Origin: Pseudoalteromonas lipolytica
GTDB lineage: Bacteria; Pseudomonadota; Gammaproteobacteria; Enterobacterales; Alteromonadaceae
Length of the DNA stretch: 64,000 nt
Direction: 5' to 3'
NCBI RefSeq assembly: GCF_001306915.1
Contig: NZ_LJTC01000008.1
Location: forward strand, 1 to 64,000
Shown here: in pieces, positions 45,083 through 54,354 of the stretch
Numbering within the stretch: position 1 is the stretch's first letter
Layout: every line of letters begins with the position of its first letter
The notes under the pieces: generated by a model
What the model was told of the DNA's origin: nothing
What the model saw: only the letters and a program-made list of their open reading frames with translations
The model's database searches: none
Program-made: the position numbers and the translations under genes

Positions 45083-45414
45083 TGGAGTTACTGCAATTTA
45101 GTCTCTGCTTTTTAGGGTTTAATTGTTTTGCGCTGGCAAAATTCAATCATTTTCGTGATGTATTTAAAAAGAAATTAACCGAAAAACAACGAAATAGCTT
45201 TTTAGCCAGTGGCTGGATCAGTATTTTACTAAGTTTGGTACTTTGTGTGCTGTCTGATGCTGGGTACGGCGCATTGCTGTTTTGCGGCTATATGGCTTTA
45301 AGTGTGCTTATGCTCATGATTTTATACAGTTTTACTGTTTCATGGGTAAAGCATGTCAGTGTATTTACTATGTCTATTTTACTGTTGAGTGGCTTTTCGG
45401 TGATGATTTTGTAG
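45079..45414 (+). CDS. DUF3325 membrane protein
   Basis: 111 residues with three hydrophobic segments. AGGAG lies 8 bp upstream of ATG 45079, and the start overlaps the PepSY stop (ATGATGA context). Known companion of PepSY in iron-uptake operons; molecular role unknown. An iteron copy is embedded (45216-45233) and another follows its stop. Confidence 0.75.
   Translation: MMELLQFSLCFLGFNCFALAKFNHFRDVFKKKLTEKQRNSFLASGWISILLSLVLCVLSDAGYGALLFCGYMALSVLMLMILYSFTVSWVKHVSVFTMSILLLSGFSVMIL
45216..45233 (-). repeat. Dispersed iteron copy inside the DUF3325 gene
   Basis: The minus strand reads CTTAGTAAAATACTGATC; it encodes ISILLS in the plus frame. Confidence 0.8.
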
Positions 45415-45418
45415 TTTA

Positions 45419-45436
45419 GTTAGTAAAAAACTGATC
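45419..45436 (+). repeat. Dispersed iteron after the DUF3325 stop
   Basis: GTTAGTAAAAAACTGATC, intergenic, same sequence as the tpm copy. Confidence 0.85.
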
Positions 45437-45478
45437 TGATAGCAATTTGCAATAATGCTTAATTGATCAAATTTGTTT

Positions 45479-45505
45479 AAAAAAATGGGTAGGCAATGCC
45501 TACCC
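45479..45505 (-). terminator. Terminator of the lipocalin gene
   Basis: On the minus strand GGGTAGG / CCTACCC with a 5-base loop is followed by CATTTTTTT. Confidence 0.7.
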
Positions 45506-45614
45506 TAGCAGGGGATTAAATTGGGGGATCACATGTTGCTTCAATTTAACGACGCTAAGTTTGCCTAGCATCCATTACAGTTGTGTTGCACATTCGTGAT
45601 AGTTTAAAGACAGT

Positions 45615-45631
45615 TGTAAAGCCCCTTTACA
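45615..45631. repeat. TGTAAA-N5-TTTACA palindrome, copy 6
   Basis: TGTAAA-GCCCC-TTTACA, perfect arms (extended TTGTAAAG / CTTTACAA), overlapping the lipocalin stop codon. Confidence 0.75.
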
Positions 45632-46160
45632 AGCTATTATGGTCAACATAGATAAGTTCATCTGTTTTAAAGCCATATTCTTTTGCAGTGTTTATAAAGT
45701 CCTGCATTTGCTGTTTTGTCACGGTCGGTGTGCGCGACAAAAACCATAAATACTCTTTGTTATAACCTGTGATATAAGCGTATTGATAATTTTGCTTATC
45801 TAATTCAAACACCACGTAAGAGCTGTAAAATGGTCCAAAGAATGAGACTTCTAAGTGGCCTATGTTTTGTTCCTCTGCAAACTTCGCTTTACCTTCAGCT
45901 TGCTGCCATTCTTTATCTTCGGCGCTGTAACCCTTGTTGATAACCTTCACACTGCCATCTGGGTTAATTGAGTATTCGGCGGTAATGCCCTCAAGGCCGC
46001 GTTCAAATGAATGATCTAAACGTGCAATTTCGTACCATGTTCCTGTGTATCTGTTTAACTCAAAATTATCGACGGGTTTGATGTTGTCTGGCACGCCTGT
46101 ACACGCAGATAAAATGACTGTGATACATAAAACCCCGATTAACTTTAATGATGTTTGCAC
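45627..46160 (-). CDS. blc: Bacterial lipocalin lipoprotein
   Basis: 177 residues. Lipobox ILSAC after a short signal peptide, then the lipocalin signature ELNRYTGTWYEIARLDHSFERGLEG and the C-terminal YLWFLSRTP. Outer-membrane lipoprotein that binds fatty acids or lysophospholipids, often under stress control. Lone gene. Confidence 0.93.
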   Translation of the reverse strand: MQTSLKLIGVLCITVILSACTGVPDNIKPVDNFELNRYTGTWYEIARLDHSFERGLEGITAEYSINPDGSVKVINKGYSAEDKEWQQAEGKAKFAEEQNIGHLEVSFFGPFYSSYVVFELDKQNYQYAYITGYNKEYLWFLSRTPTVTKQQMQDFINTAKEYGFKTDELIYVDHNSL

Positions 46161-46264
46161 GTTTTTACTCCCTTTAAAAATTAAACAAATTAATACGTTA
46201 ATAGCACTAATTTAGTTCAATTACGGTAAACTATTAATGTCTAAAATTAAAGATTGAGAACAGC

Positions 46265-46714
46265 ATGAAGATTTGGGTTGATGCAGACGCCTGCCCCGTC
46301 GTTATTAAAGAAATATTGTTTCGTGCCGCAGAGCGCACACAGACCTTTACCACATTAGTGGCGAACCATGCGATGCGAGTACCACCCTCAAAGTTTATTA
46401 GCCGTTTGCAGGTATCTTCGGGTTTTGATATTGCCGACAACGAAATCGTTAAACGTATTGAGCCGAATGATTTGGTGATCACCGGTGATATTCCCTTGGC
46501 TGCAGAAGTCATCGAAAAAGGCGCACAAGCTCTTAATCCGCGCGGTGAATTATATACGACCGAAAATATTCGCTCACGTTTAAACGTTCGTGATTTTATG
46601 GAAACTATGCGCTCAAGTGGCGTTGAAATGGCCGGTGGCCCACCGCCTTTAAGCCAAACAGACCGCCAAAACTTTGCAAATAACTTAGACAGAATCCTCG
46701 CTAAAAAGTCATGA
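46265..46714 (+). CDS. yaiI: YaiI/YqxD family protein (DUF188)
   Basis: 149 residues starting [22 protein letters not shown], with [30 protein letters not shown] and [11 protein letters not shown], the standard YaiI signatures. The conserved acidic residues suggest a PIN/NYN-like nuclease fold, unproven. Overlaps the next gene by 4 bp (ATGA). Confidence 0.93.
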   Translation: MKIWVDADACPVVIKEILFRAAERTQTFTTLVANHAMRVPPSKFISRLQVSSGFDIADNEIVKRIEPNDLVITGDIPLAAEVIEKGAQALNPRGELYTTENIRSRLNVRDFMETMRSSGVEMAGGPPPLSQTDRQNFANNLDRILAKKS

Positions 46715-47253
46715 GTATCGATAATAGTGCGCCACTGCAAGGTTTTGGTGATGAAGCCTTTAAAGTCGCTGTTTATTTAGAAAAGCGCCCGCCGATGCCT
46801 GCTTGGCAACAGCTTGATCATTTGCATGCAATGCAACCCGGCCAAATAAACGAAATAAACCAAGCATGTGGAAATGGTTGGCGCAAAGTTTTTAACGTGT
46901 ATGGCAAAGTGCTGTTTGCACTACCAAGTGAATATTATAATTTCGCTAAAAAAGCAGCTGATTGGCAGAGCTATCGCGATGAACAACTGCTGCAAGCACA
47001 CAGCCAAACTACATTACTGTTTAGTCCGCCGATATTAGGCAAACCAGAGCAATTGCATATAATTGCAGGGCGAACACATGCTAAACAGCTTATAAATGAC
47101 GGACTTTTGCATTGCCAATTAACTTGGCTTGATGATGAATTTGCTATTAGTAAATCAGATAAAGTGATTGTTTGCCCCTATTTTGATTATCGCCAGTTAA
47201 GTAATATTAAAATTGCACGACTTAGCCAGCTTGTTGCCGATATTTTTTCTTAG
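46711..47253 (+). CDS. Conserved-looking protein of unknown function
   Basis: 180 residues, cytoplasmic, no signal peptide or membrane segment. Landmarks: [23 protein letters not shown] and [24 protein letters not shown]. Not recognised with certainty (a small gammaproteobacterial DUF is likely). Translationally coupled to yaiI. Confidence 0.8.
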   Translation: MSIDNSAPLQGFGDEAFKVAVYLEKRPPMPAWQQLDHLHAMQPGQINEINQACGNGWRKVFNVYGKVLFALPSEYYNFAKKAADWQSYRDEQLLQAHSQTTLLFSPPILGKPEQLHIIAGRTHAKQLINDGLLHCQLTWLDDEFAISKSDKVIVCPYFDYRQLSNIKIARLSQLVADIFS

Positions 47254-47323
47254 TTTCTGGTTTATTGCGTTATTGAGTTAGCAAACTAAGCTTTAAATAC
47301 TGTAGAGCTTAATAGGAGTTTAG

Positions 47324-47368
47324 ATGAAAACTCTGATCGAATTGTTAAAGTGTGAAAAATGGAGCTAA
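47324..47368 (+). CDS. Possible 14-codon upstream ORF
   Basis: MKTLIELLKCEKWS with GGAG 5 bp upstream. Its last codons and stop (TGG-AGC-TAA) contain the GGAG ribosome-binding site of the next gene, so translation of the short ORF would directly affect the next start. No homology is implied. Confidence 0.4.
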   Translation: MKTLIELLKCEKWS

Positions 47369-47372
47369 ACCG

Positions 47373-48185
47373 ATGTTTAAGCATTTACCAATAGTGAGTT
47401 TGTTTACAGCTAGCTCTGTTATGGCGAGTGCTGAACAATTGACTTTATATACTGAAGTGTTCCCACCCTATAATTTTGTGGAGCACAATCAGCTCACTGG
47501 TATTAACACCAAAATCATGGAATCTTTGTGCGAAAGAGCCAAGTTGAGCTGTACGTTTAGTGTATTGCCTTGGAAGCGCGCAATATCACTAACCCTTGCC
47601 CAACCGAATGCAGGAATTTACTCTACTTCACGTACCGCAAAGCGAGAAACTCAATTTTACTGGGTTGGCCCTTTGGTATCTGGGCATTCATGTTTCTATC
47701 GCTTAAATGACCGAAACGACATTAAAGTAACGAGTACACAGTCGTTGCAAAACTACACCATTGGCGTATCTCGTGGTGATGTATATCAAACCGTTCTTGC
47801 TGATTTTAACCTTACTGAAGGCCAGCAATTTTTAACTTACTCAAAAAAGTTCGAAGAACTTAAAATGTTTAAGCAAGGCAAGCATGATTTACTGATTGGC
47901 TCCTCTCTCACTCTGTCAACACAATTGATGAATGTAGGTATGAGCACAGACCAAGTCACACCGGTATTTGAGTTAAAGCACCCTGCTTTAGTGGGTAATT
48001 ATTTAGCACTTAACAAAAACACATCGCCGGAGGTAGTTACTAAGCTGCAACACGCCCTCGATACCATGAAGCAAGAAAACCTGATTGACCCTTTTGTTGA
48101 TCAGTTTGTCGAAGAGGATAGGCACTCTCACGGCGAAGTATCCAAAGTCTCAGAGCAGTGCTTAAATGGCTCTGCCATTTACTAA
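47373..48185 (+). CDS. Exported amino-acid-type solute-binding protein
   Basis: 270 residues from ATG 47373 with GGAG 9 bp upstream; a GTG at 47352 is open but would precede the signal peptide. The signal peptide MFKHLPIVSLFTASSVMASA is followed by LTLYTEVFPPYNFVEHNQLTGINTKIMESL and RTAKRETQFYWVGP, typical of family-3 binding proteins. No permease genes are adjacent, so it may be an orphan sensor or scavenger. Confidence 0.88.
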   Translation: MFKHLPIVSLFTASSVMASAEQLTLYTEVFPPYNFVEHNQLTGINTKIMESLCERAKLSCTFSVLPWKRAISLTLAQPNAGIYSTSRTAKRETQFYWVGPLVSGHSCFYRLNDRNDIKVTSTQSLQNYTIGVSRGDVYQTVLADFNLTEGQQFLTYSKKFEELKMFKQGKHDLLIGSSLTLSTQLMNVGMSTDQVTPVFELKHPALVGNYLALNKNTSPEVVTKLQHALDTMKQENLIDPFVDQFVEEDRHSHGEVSKVSEQCLNGSAIY

Positions 48186-48321
48186 GTTGGATAGGTTTTA
48201 GGTAAGTTAGCCGCTATTTTTCTTATTTTTGAAGTCAATCGTGATTTTTCGCGCTCGAACGCAAAGCCATTGCCTGATCTTTAATTGCTTTTTATAGTGA
48301 CAAATAAAAAGGGCAAAAACT

Positions 48322-50019
48322 ATGAAACCAACTCCACTCTTTAAAAGCTTAGTGCTAGCAGTATGCTTAGGCACAGCAGGCGCTGCTCAAGCTTACGATC
48401 GTATCACAGGCCATAACTTTGCTAGTCGTTCTGAAGTCATCGCACAATCAGGGATGGTTGCTACATCACAGCCGTTAGCTACGCAAGTAGGCTTACAAGT
48501 TTTAAAAGACGGCGGTAATGCTATTGATGCGGCTATTGCGGCAAATGCAGTGCTAGGCCTAGTTGAACCAACAGGATGTGGAATTGGTGGCGATTTATTT
48601 GCCATTATTTGGGATAACAAAAGCAAGCAACTTTACGGTTTAAATGCCTCTGGTCGTTCACCACAAAGCTTATCTTTTGATACTTTAAAAGCACAAGGTG
48701 ACTACATTCCTGCTTATGGGCCATTGCCTGTGTCGGTACCTGGAGCGGTAGATGGTTGGTTTGAGTTACATAAAAAGTTTGGCAAAACACCAATGAAAGC
48801 CTTACTCCAACCTGCTATCGACTACGCTGAAAATGGCTTCCCTGTGTCTGAACTGATTGCCTATTACATGCAAAAAAGTGTGGCTGCGCGTGGTAAATAC
48901 CCAGGCTTTAAAGATGTATATATGCCTGATGGGGCAATGCCAGAAAAAGGAGAGATCTTTAAGAACCCTGCCCTTGCAAACACCTATCGTAAAATTGCCA
49001 AAGGCGGCCGCGATGCTTTTTACAAAGGCGATATTGCTAAAGAAATAGGTCGCTACATGAAAGAAAACGGCGGCTATTTATCGTATGAAGATTTAGCTGC
49101 CCACCATAGTGAATGGGTTAAGCCTGTGAGAGCCGATTATAGAGGGTATACGCTTTGGGAGTTACCACCAAATGGCCAAGGTATTGCCGCACAGCAAATT
49201 CTTAATATTCTTGAAGGTTACGATATCAAAGCAATGGGTTTTGATAGCCCAGAATACGTACACACCTTTGTTGAAGCGAAAAAACTCGCGTTTGCAGATC
49301 GTGCAAAGTACTACGCCGATCCTGCGTTTAACACTATTCCCGTACAAACACTTATTTCGCAGCAATATGCTGATGAAAGGCGTAAACTGATAGACCCTAA
49401 CAAAGCTGCAAAACGTGACCACGCAGGCCCAGTAGAAGGCGATACCATTTATATGACGACCGCCGACAAAGACGGCAACATGGTTTCGCTTATTCAAAGT
49501 AATTATCGTGGCATGGGCTCAGGTATGACACCTGCAAAATTAGGCTTTGTATTGCAAAACCGTGGCGAAATGTTTGCCCTTAAAAAAGGCCACATGAATC
49601 AATATGAGCCAGGCAAACGACCATTTCATACAATCATTCCAGCGTTTGTCACCAAAGATGGCAAGCCATATATGAGTTATGGCGTAATGGGCGGTGCCAC
49701 ACAGCCACAAATGCATGCTCAAATACTTATCAACATGATTGATTTTGGCATGAACCTACAAGAAGCCGGTGATGCACCACGTATTCTGCACACAGGTTCA
49801 TCGCAGCCAACCGGCGAGATCATGGAAGACGGTGGTTTTGTTAGCTTAGAGTCAGGTTTTTCGATGGAAACCCGCCGTGAGTTAATGAAAAAAGGCCACA
49901 CCTTACAAGACGCGGTTGGCCCATACGGTGGTTATCAAGCAATATTGAAAGACCCAAAAACCGGCGTTTATTACGGCGCATCTGAAACCCGCAAAGATGG
50001 TCAGGCCGCGGGGTATTAG
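48322..50019 (+). CDS. ggt: Gamma-glutamyltransferase
   Basis: 565 residues with a signal peptide (KSLVLAVCLGTAGAAQA). Motifs: GGNAIDAAIAANAVLGLVEPTGCGIGGDLFAI, ELPPNGQGIAAQQIL, and the autoprocessing site in GDTIYMTTADKDGNMVSLIQS where the small subunit's N-terminal Thr arises, then a Gly-rich YGVMGGATQPQMH. Periplasmic glutathione or gamma-glutamyl peptide cleavage. Confidence 0.95.
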   Translation: MKPTPLFKSLVLAVCLGTAGAAQAYDRITGHNFASRSEVIAQSGMVATSQPLATQVGLQVLKDGGNAIDAAIAANAVLGLVEPTGCGIGGDLFAIIWDNKSKQLYGLNASGRSPQSLSFDTLKAQGDYIPAYGPLPVSVPGAVDGWFELHKKFGKTPMKALLQPAIDYAENGFPVSELIAYYMQKSVAARGKYPGFKDVYMPDGAMPEKGEIFKNPALANTYRKIAKGGRDAFYKGDIAKEIGRYMKENGGYLSYEDLAAHHSEWVKPVRADYRGYTLWELPPNGQGIAAQQILNILEGYDIKAMGFDSPEYVHTFVEAKKLAFADRAKYYADPAFNTIPVQTLISQQYADERRKLIDPNKAAKRDHAGPVEGDTIYMTTADKDGNMVSLIQSNYRGMGSGMTPAKLGFVLQNRGEMFALKKGHMNQYEPGKRPFHTIIPAFVTKDGKPYMSYGVMGGATQPQMHAQILINMIDFGMNLQEAGDAPRILHTGSSQPTGEIMEDGGFVSLESGFSMETRRELMKKGHTLQDAVGPYGGYQAILKDPKTGVYYGASETRKDGQAAGY

Positions 50020-50028
50020 GCTTAGGAG

Positions 50029-50691
50029 CTAACTCCCAACCACATATCCAGCAAAACCAAGCACTTTAAAGTATTGTTTTGGGGTGCTGAAGCGGGTTTC
50101 ATTCATTAACTCTGAAAAACGAATGCGGTCTAATGGGTAAAACTCGTGCTCTAGGTTGTGGCGCATGCGTTCTACGCCGACTTCAGTTAAACCTAACTGC
50201 AAACACAGCTGTAGTTGAGATTCGCGCTCAAAAGCGGTTTCAGGGCGCATTAAATCGGCAATGTATAAGTTGCTCGATTTTTTAAGTTTGCTGTGAATCG
50301 CTTTTAACAGCGCTTTTTTATCGCCGTTATCTTCAACAAAGTGCATTACCAGTAAACACAGTGCGGCGTCACATTGAGTGTCGATGTCGTTGATATCACC
50401 GCAGTGCACTGTTACGCGATCGCTAATGTTATGCTGGCCAAACTGTTGCTCGGCAATATCGAGCATGTCTTGTGAAATATCTTGAGCAATAAACTGCCAG
50501 CTTGGTTTTAGCGCCGCTAATTCAATGATTTCTTTACCTGTTCCGGCACCAATCACTAAAATGCACGCTTCATCGCTCAGCGTGGTTGCAAGTTGTGCTG
50601 CGGTTGCTTGATGTAATAGCTCATAACCTGGAACTAGGCGCAAAATGCGTTCGTCGTAATGATTTGCTTCTTCGTGGTTAAAAGTAGGCAT
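50029..50691 (-). CDS. Class I SAM-dependent methyltransferase
   Basis: 220 residues. Motif I LVIGAGTGKEIIELA, then FIAQDISQDMLDIAEQQF and CGDINDIDTQCDAALCLLVMHFV. Substrate unknown. Only 9 bp downstream of sbcC, so possibly the last gene of the sbcDC operon. Confidence 0.9.
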   Translation of the reverse strand: MPTFNHEEANHYDERILRLVPGYELLHQATAAQLATTLSDEACILVIGAGTGKEIIELAALKPSWQFIAQDISQDMLDIAEQQFGQHNISDRVTVHCGDINDIDTQCDAALCLLVMHFVEDNGDKKALLKAIHSKLKKSSNLYIADLMRPETAFERESQLQLCLQLGLTEVGVERMRHNLEHEFYPLDRIRFSELMNETRFSTPKQYFKVLGFAGYVVGS

Positions 50692-50700
50692 GCTAATCCT

Positions 50701-53700
50701 TTAAATAACTGAGATGGTCGAATAACCACCTGGTTTTTTCGCCACATGCACTTGCGTGGCAACGCGTTCGGTCATTTCTGATACGTGCGAAATAACCCCT
50801 ACTTTGCGGCCTTGTGCTTGTAGTGAATCAAGAGCATCCATCGCGATGCTTAACGTTTCACTGTCCAACGTACCAAACCCTTCATCGATAAACAAAGAGT
50901 TTATTTGCACTTTATTCGACGACAACGAGGCAAGCCCTAGGGCCAGTGCTAACGACACCAAAAATGACTCGCCGCCCGATAATGTATTAACAGAACGCTG
51001 CTCATCGGCCATGTCTTTATCGATAATTGCGATATCGAGCGTTTGCCCTATGGCTGTTAATTTGTAGCGTTTATTTAGTGTCTGTAAGTGACTATTCGCG
51101 TAGTGCAGCAGTATTTTTAAGGTTTGCGTTTGCGCTAAATTACGCATGGTTTTGCCGCTGGCATCCCCTAAGACCTTATTGAGTAAATGCCAGTGCTCAT
51201 AGCTTTTTTGCTGCTCAACTAATAGCTTTTGTTTATCTTCAAGTGCTTGGCTATTTTGTTGATGGGTTTTAAGCTCAGTCGCAACTTGCAATAGTGCATT
51301 ATTCGCTTGTACTTGTTGCTTTGTGGCTTGATTAAGCTGTAATTGCAGCTCATCTTCACCGAGAGATGGCTTGTCTTTTTGGTGCTGAGCCAGCGCCTGC
51401 TGTCGCTGTTTTAAAAGAGCCTCAGCGTCTTTTAAGCTGCTCTCGGCGGTGTGGTAATCCGCCAGAGTTTGTTTAATTTCAGCGGGACTTATCGTTAATA
51501 GCTGACTAACTGCTTGCTCATCCAAACTTGGGTGCTGCGCTTTAAAATCATTAAACCAAAGGCTAAATCGCTCATTAAGCGCCGCTTGCTCTGCGGTGAG
51601 CTCTTTTTCACGCTCGTCAATATTGGCGATTTGAATGGCTTGTTCGTCACGCGCTTTTATCGCGTTACTATGGGTTGCTTGGGCAAGTTGCAGTGCCTGC
51701 TGCGCTGAATCTATCGCCTTTTCAAGCTCTGCTATAAATTCATCTACCGATATCGCTGCGTTACTAAATAAGCCCCCGCGCTTTGATTTTATCTGCGTGA
51801 GTTCGTTTTCAGTTTGGCTTAGTTGCTCGTTGCACTGAGATAAAGAGGTATGTGCTTCGTTAAGCTGCGGCGTTACATGTGCAAGGTGCTGCTCAATGGC
51901 TTTTAAGCTAGTTTTAAGCTCATCTGCCGTTTGCAGCGAAGCTTGATAAGCCTCAACATGCTCTGCAATGACCTCTAAAGAAATGCTTTGTGTATTGAGT
52001 GCCTGCCACCATGGTGCACTGGCGAACTGTTGATTCAGTGTCGTGTAAAGCTGCTGATGCTCATCATTGAGCTCGTTTAAACGTGTTTGCTGATTATTCA
52101 GCTGTTGCTGTAATTCGTTTAATTGCTGCTCTTTGCTATGTAGCGCTTGCCCTTGCTGATTATAGTCAGTTTGCTTAACCGCAAGCGTGTTTTGCAGCTG
52201 CTGTTGCTGTTCAAGAGTTTTGTAGTATTGCTGTTTTTGCAGGCTGAGCTGTTGTTGACGCTCGTTTAACTGATCTTCGGTTAAATCATTTAGCTCAGTA
52301 CGATTAGCTGCCATGGTTTCTTTGAGGCTCTGTTGTTGAGCGCTCAGTTCTGAGATTTGCCCAGTTAACGAGCTTATCTGTTGGCTGCATGCCGCCAGCT
52401 CATTACTTTTAGCTTGCTGTAATGCTTGCTGAGCTTTTAAGTGCTGTTTGGCGTTAGTTAGTTGGTTGGTAAAGTCGTTAATAAGTTGACTAAATTGCTC
52501 GTTAACCATTTCTTCATGCATAAAGGGGTGCTCTTTTGAGCCACATACTGCACACGGCTCCCCTGCCTTTAAAGTGGCGCGTAACTGGCTAACCCCTTCA
52601 CTGGCTCTTAACTGCACTTGCTGTAAGTTTTGCTCACAAAGCGAAACCTGCTGCTGTGCTTGCTCTGCCCTTTGCTGCGCATCTTTTAATGCCGTTTGTA
52701 GTTGCTGCTCAGTTTGGCTTAATGTGTTTAGCTGGGTTTGCCAATTTTTTAACTGCTGATGATTAGTTTGCCATACTTGGCGCTTTTCAATCAGGTGTTT
52801 AATCGCCTCAAGCCCCGCATCAATATCCGCCATTGATTGGGTGTTTAAACTCGATTTAAAGGCGGTATCTTGCTCATTTAGGCGCTTAATTTCTTGCTCA
52901 AGGGCTTGGTATTGAGTTTTACACTGCTGCGCAGCTGTTTGCTGCTCATCAATTTTAGGTTGAAGAGCTTTTACGTTTTGCTGTGATTGGCTAATTGTGT
53001 GCTGTTGCAGGCTAAAGCGGCTTAACTCACTTTTAAAGAATGACCAGTCTTTTGCTAATGGTTGCCATTGTGCATGTATTTCTAAATAGCTATTTATTTG
53101 CGCTTGTTGATCGAGCTGTTTTTGCTGCTCTGCTTTATGGCTATTTAGTGTATTAGTCAGCTCTTGATGATGGTGTTTAGCTTTCTCTGCTTGTACTTTT
53201 TGCGCGGCTGTTTGCTGGTTTAATACAGCAAGTTGCTTATCTAACTCTCGGGCCTGGCTAATAATAGGCTGCGCGTCTTTTTGTGCTTGCTTTGCTTGGT
53301 TTAGTTGCGCGGTTTGCTTCTCAAGCGTTTGCTCAGCGTCTTTGATCAGTGTTTTATGATCAACATTTAAAAGCTGCTCACGGTTTTTAATAAGTTGCCC
53401 ATGTTGAGCAGCAATCGAAGTAACGCGCTCGCGGTTATCTTTTATTTCTAGGCATTGCTGGGCTTGTTTCGCTTCAGTGGCTTTTTCAGCAAGCGCGTGC
53501 ATTTGTTGCTGTAATTCTTGCTTTGCTTGCTCTGCCTGGTTTAGCTGTTGTTGCTGCTGAGATGCTTGCTTGTACCACCCTTGGTACTGTTCAAATTGTT
53601 TTATTTGCTTTTGCAACTCAGCAAGTTTAGCTTCAAGCGCTTTTTGTTCTGCTTGTTTCGTTTCGACCTGTTCAGGGCTTAAAACCTGATAGTTACTTAA

Positions 53701-54354
53701 ACTTAACTTTAACTGCTCTAATGCTTGCAGCTGATCACGATGGCGTTCAAAAATTCGCTGACCAATACGGCTAAATTTATCGGTGCCAGTTAAGCATTCA
53801 AGTAGTTGCGCACGCTCATCTCCGGTCGCTTTTAAAAATGCCGCAAATTCATGTTGCGCAAGAAGGACTGCTCGTGAGAACTGCTCAAAGCTCAAACCGA
53901 TAATACGCTCGATTTCTTTACCTGCCGCGCTTCGATCGGCGATTAGGGTTTCATCAGGTAATGAATAAAGGCTATGTTGCGCGGGCTGTAACTTGCCATC
54001 GGCTTTATTACGCGCTCGGCTAAAGCTTAACCTTGCTCGGTACTGCTGTTTATCTTGGCCAATAAAGTCGACTTCGGCATAGCCCTGCCCTGCCCCGCGG
54101 CGTAATAAGTTTCGCGAGTCATTGAGTTTGATATTGTCGCCGTTAAAGTCAATTTTATTGCCTGTATCGCCGCGTAACCTTGCTGTTTTGTTATAAAGTG
54201 CTAAGCAAATGGCATCGAGTAATGTGCTTTTACCGGCGCCGGTATCACCGGTGATGGCAAACAACCCTGCTTCTTTTAAAGGCGAAGCGCTAAAGTCGAC
54301 TTCGGCGTCTAAGATAGAGGCTAGTTGGTGAACACGAATCGCTAAAATTTTCAT
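50701..54354 (-). CDS. sbcC: Exonuclease subunit SbcC (Rad50-like)
   Basis: 1217 residues. N-terminal Walker A GDTGAGKSTLLDAICLALY near residue 38, two very long Gln-rich coiled coils meeting at the zinc hook CAVCGSKEHP, and a C-terminal ABC signature TLSGGESFLVSLALALGLASL with LFIDEGFGTLD. With SbcD it cleaves hairpins and DNA ends. Start overlaps the sbcD stop by 4 bp. Confidence 0.97.
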   Translation of the reverse strand: MKILAIRVHQLASILDAEVDFSASPLKEAGLFAITGDTGAGKSTLLDAICLALYNKTARLRGDTGNKIDFNGDNIKLNDSRNLLRRGAGQGYAEVDFIGQDKQQYRARLSFSRARNKADGKLQPAQHSLYSLPDETLIADRSAAGKEIERIIGLSFEQFSRAVLLAQHEFAAFLKATGDERAQLLECLTGTDKFSRIGQRIFERHRDQLQALEQLKLSLSNYQVLSPEQVETKQAEQKALEAKLAELQKQIKQFEQYQGWYKQASQQQQQLNQAEQAKQELQQQMHALAEKATEAKQAQQCLEIKDNRERVTSIAAQHGQLIKNREQLLNVDHKTLIKDAEQTLEKQTAQLNQAKQAQKDAQPIISQARELDKQLAVLNQQTAAQKVQAEKAKHHHQELTNTLNSHKAEQQKQLDQQAQINSYLEIHAQWQPLAKDWSFFKSELSRFSLQQHTISQSQQNVKALQPKIDEQQTAAQQCKTQYQALEQEIKRLNEQDTAFKSSLNTQSMADIDAGLEAIKHLIEKRQVWQTNHQQLKNWQTQLNTLSQTEQQLQTALKDAQQRAEQAQQQVSLCEQNLQQVQLRASEGVSQLRATLKAGEPCAVCGSKEHPFMHEEMVNEQFSQLINDFTNQLTNAKQHLKAQQALQQAKSNELAACSQQISSLTGQISELSAQQQSLKETMAANRTELNDLTEDQLNERQQQLSLQKQQYYKTLEQQQQLQNTLAVKQTDYNQQGQALHSKEQQLNELQQQLNNQQTRLNELNDEHQQLYTTLNQQFASAPWWQALNTQSISLEVIAEHVEAYQASLQTADELKTSLKAIEQHLAHVTPQLNEAHTSLSQCNEQLSQTENELTQIKSKRGGLFSNAAISVDEFIAELEKAIDSAQQALQLAQATHSNAIKARDEQAIQIANIDEREKELTAEQAALNERFSLWFNDFKAQHPSLDEQAVSQLLTISPAEIKQTLADYHTAESSLKDAEALLKQRQQALAQHQKDKPSLGEDELQLQLNQATKQQVQANNALLQVATELKTHQQNSQALEDKQKLLVEQQKSYEHWHLLNKVLGDASGKTMRNLAQTQTLKILLHYANSHLQTLNKRYKLTAIGQTLDIAIIDKDMADEQRSVNTLSGGESFLVSLALALGLASLSSNKVQINSLFIDEGFGTLDSETLSIAMDALDSLQAQGRKVGVISHVSEMTERVATQVHVAKKPGGYSTISVI

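Noticed and set aside
45615..45631. TyrR box interpretation of the TGTAAA/TTTACA palindromes
   Set aside because: The TyrR consensus has a 6-bp spacer and lies at promoters; these always have 5 bp, a GC-rich centre and are often within genes or at gene ends.
46234..46740. A 168-codon ORF on the minus strand
   Set aside because: It lies antisense over yaiI, which has a full family match; no recognisable protein features.
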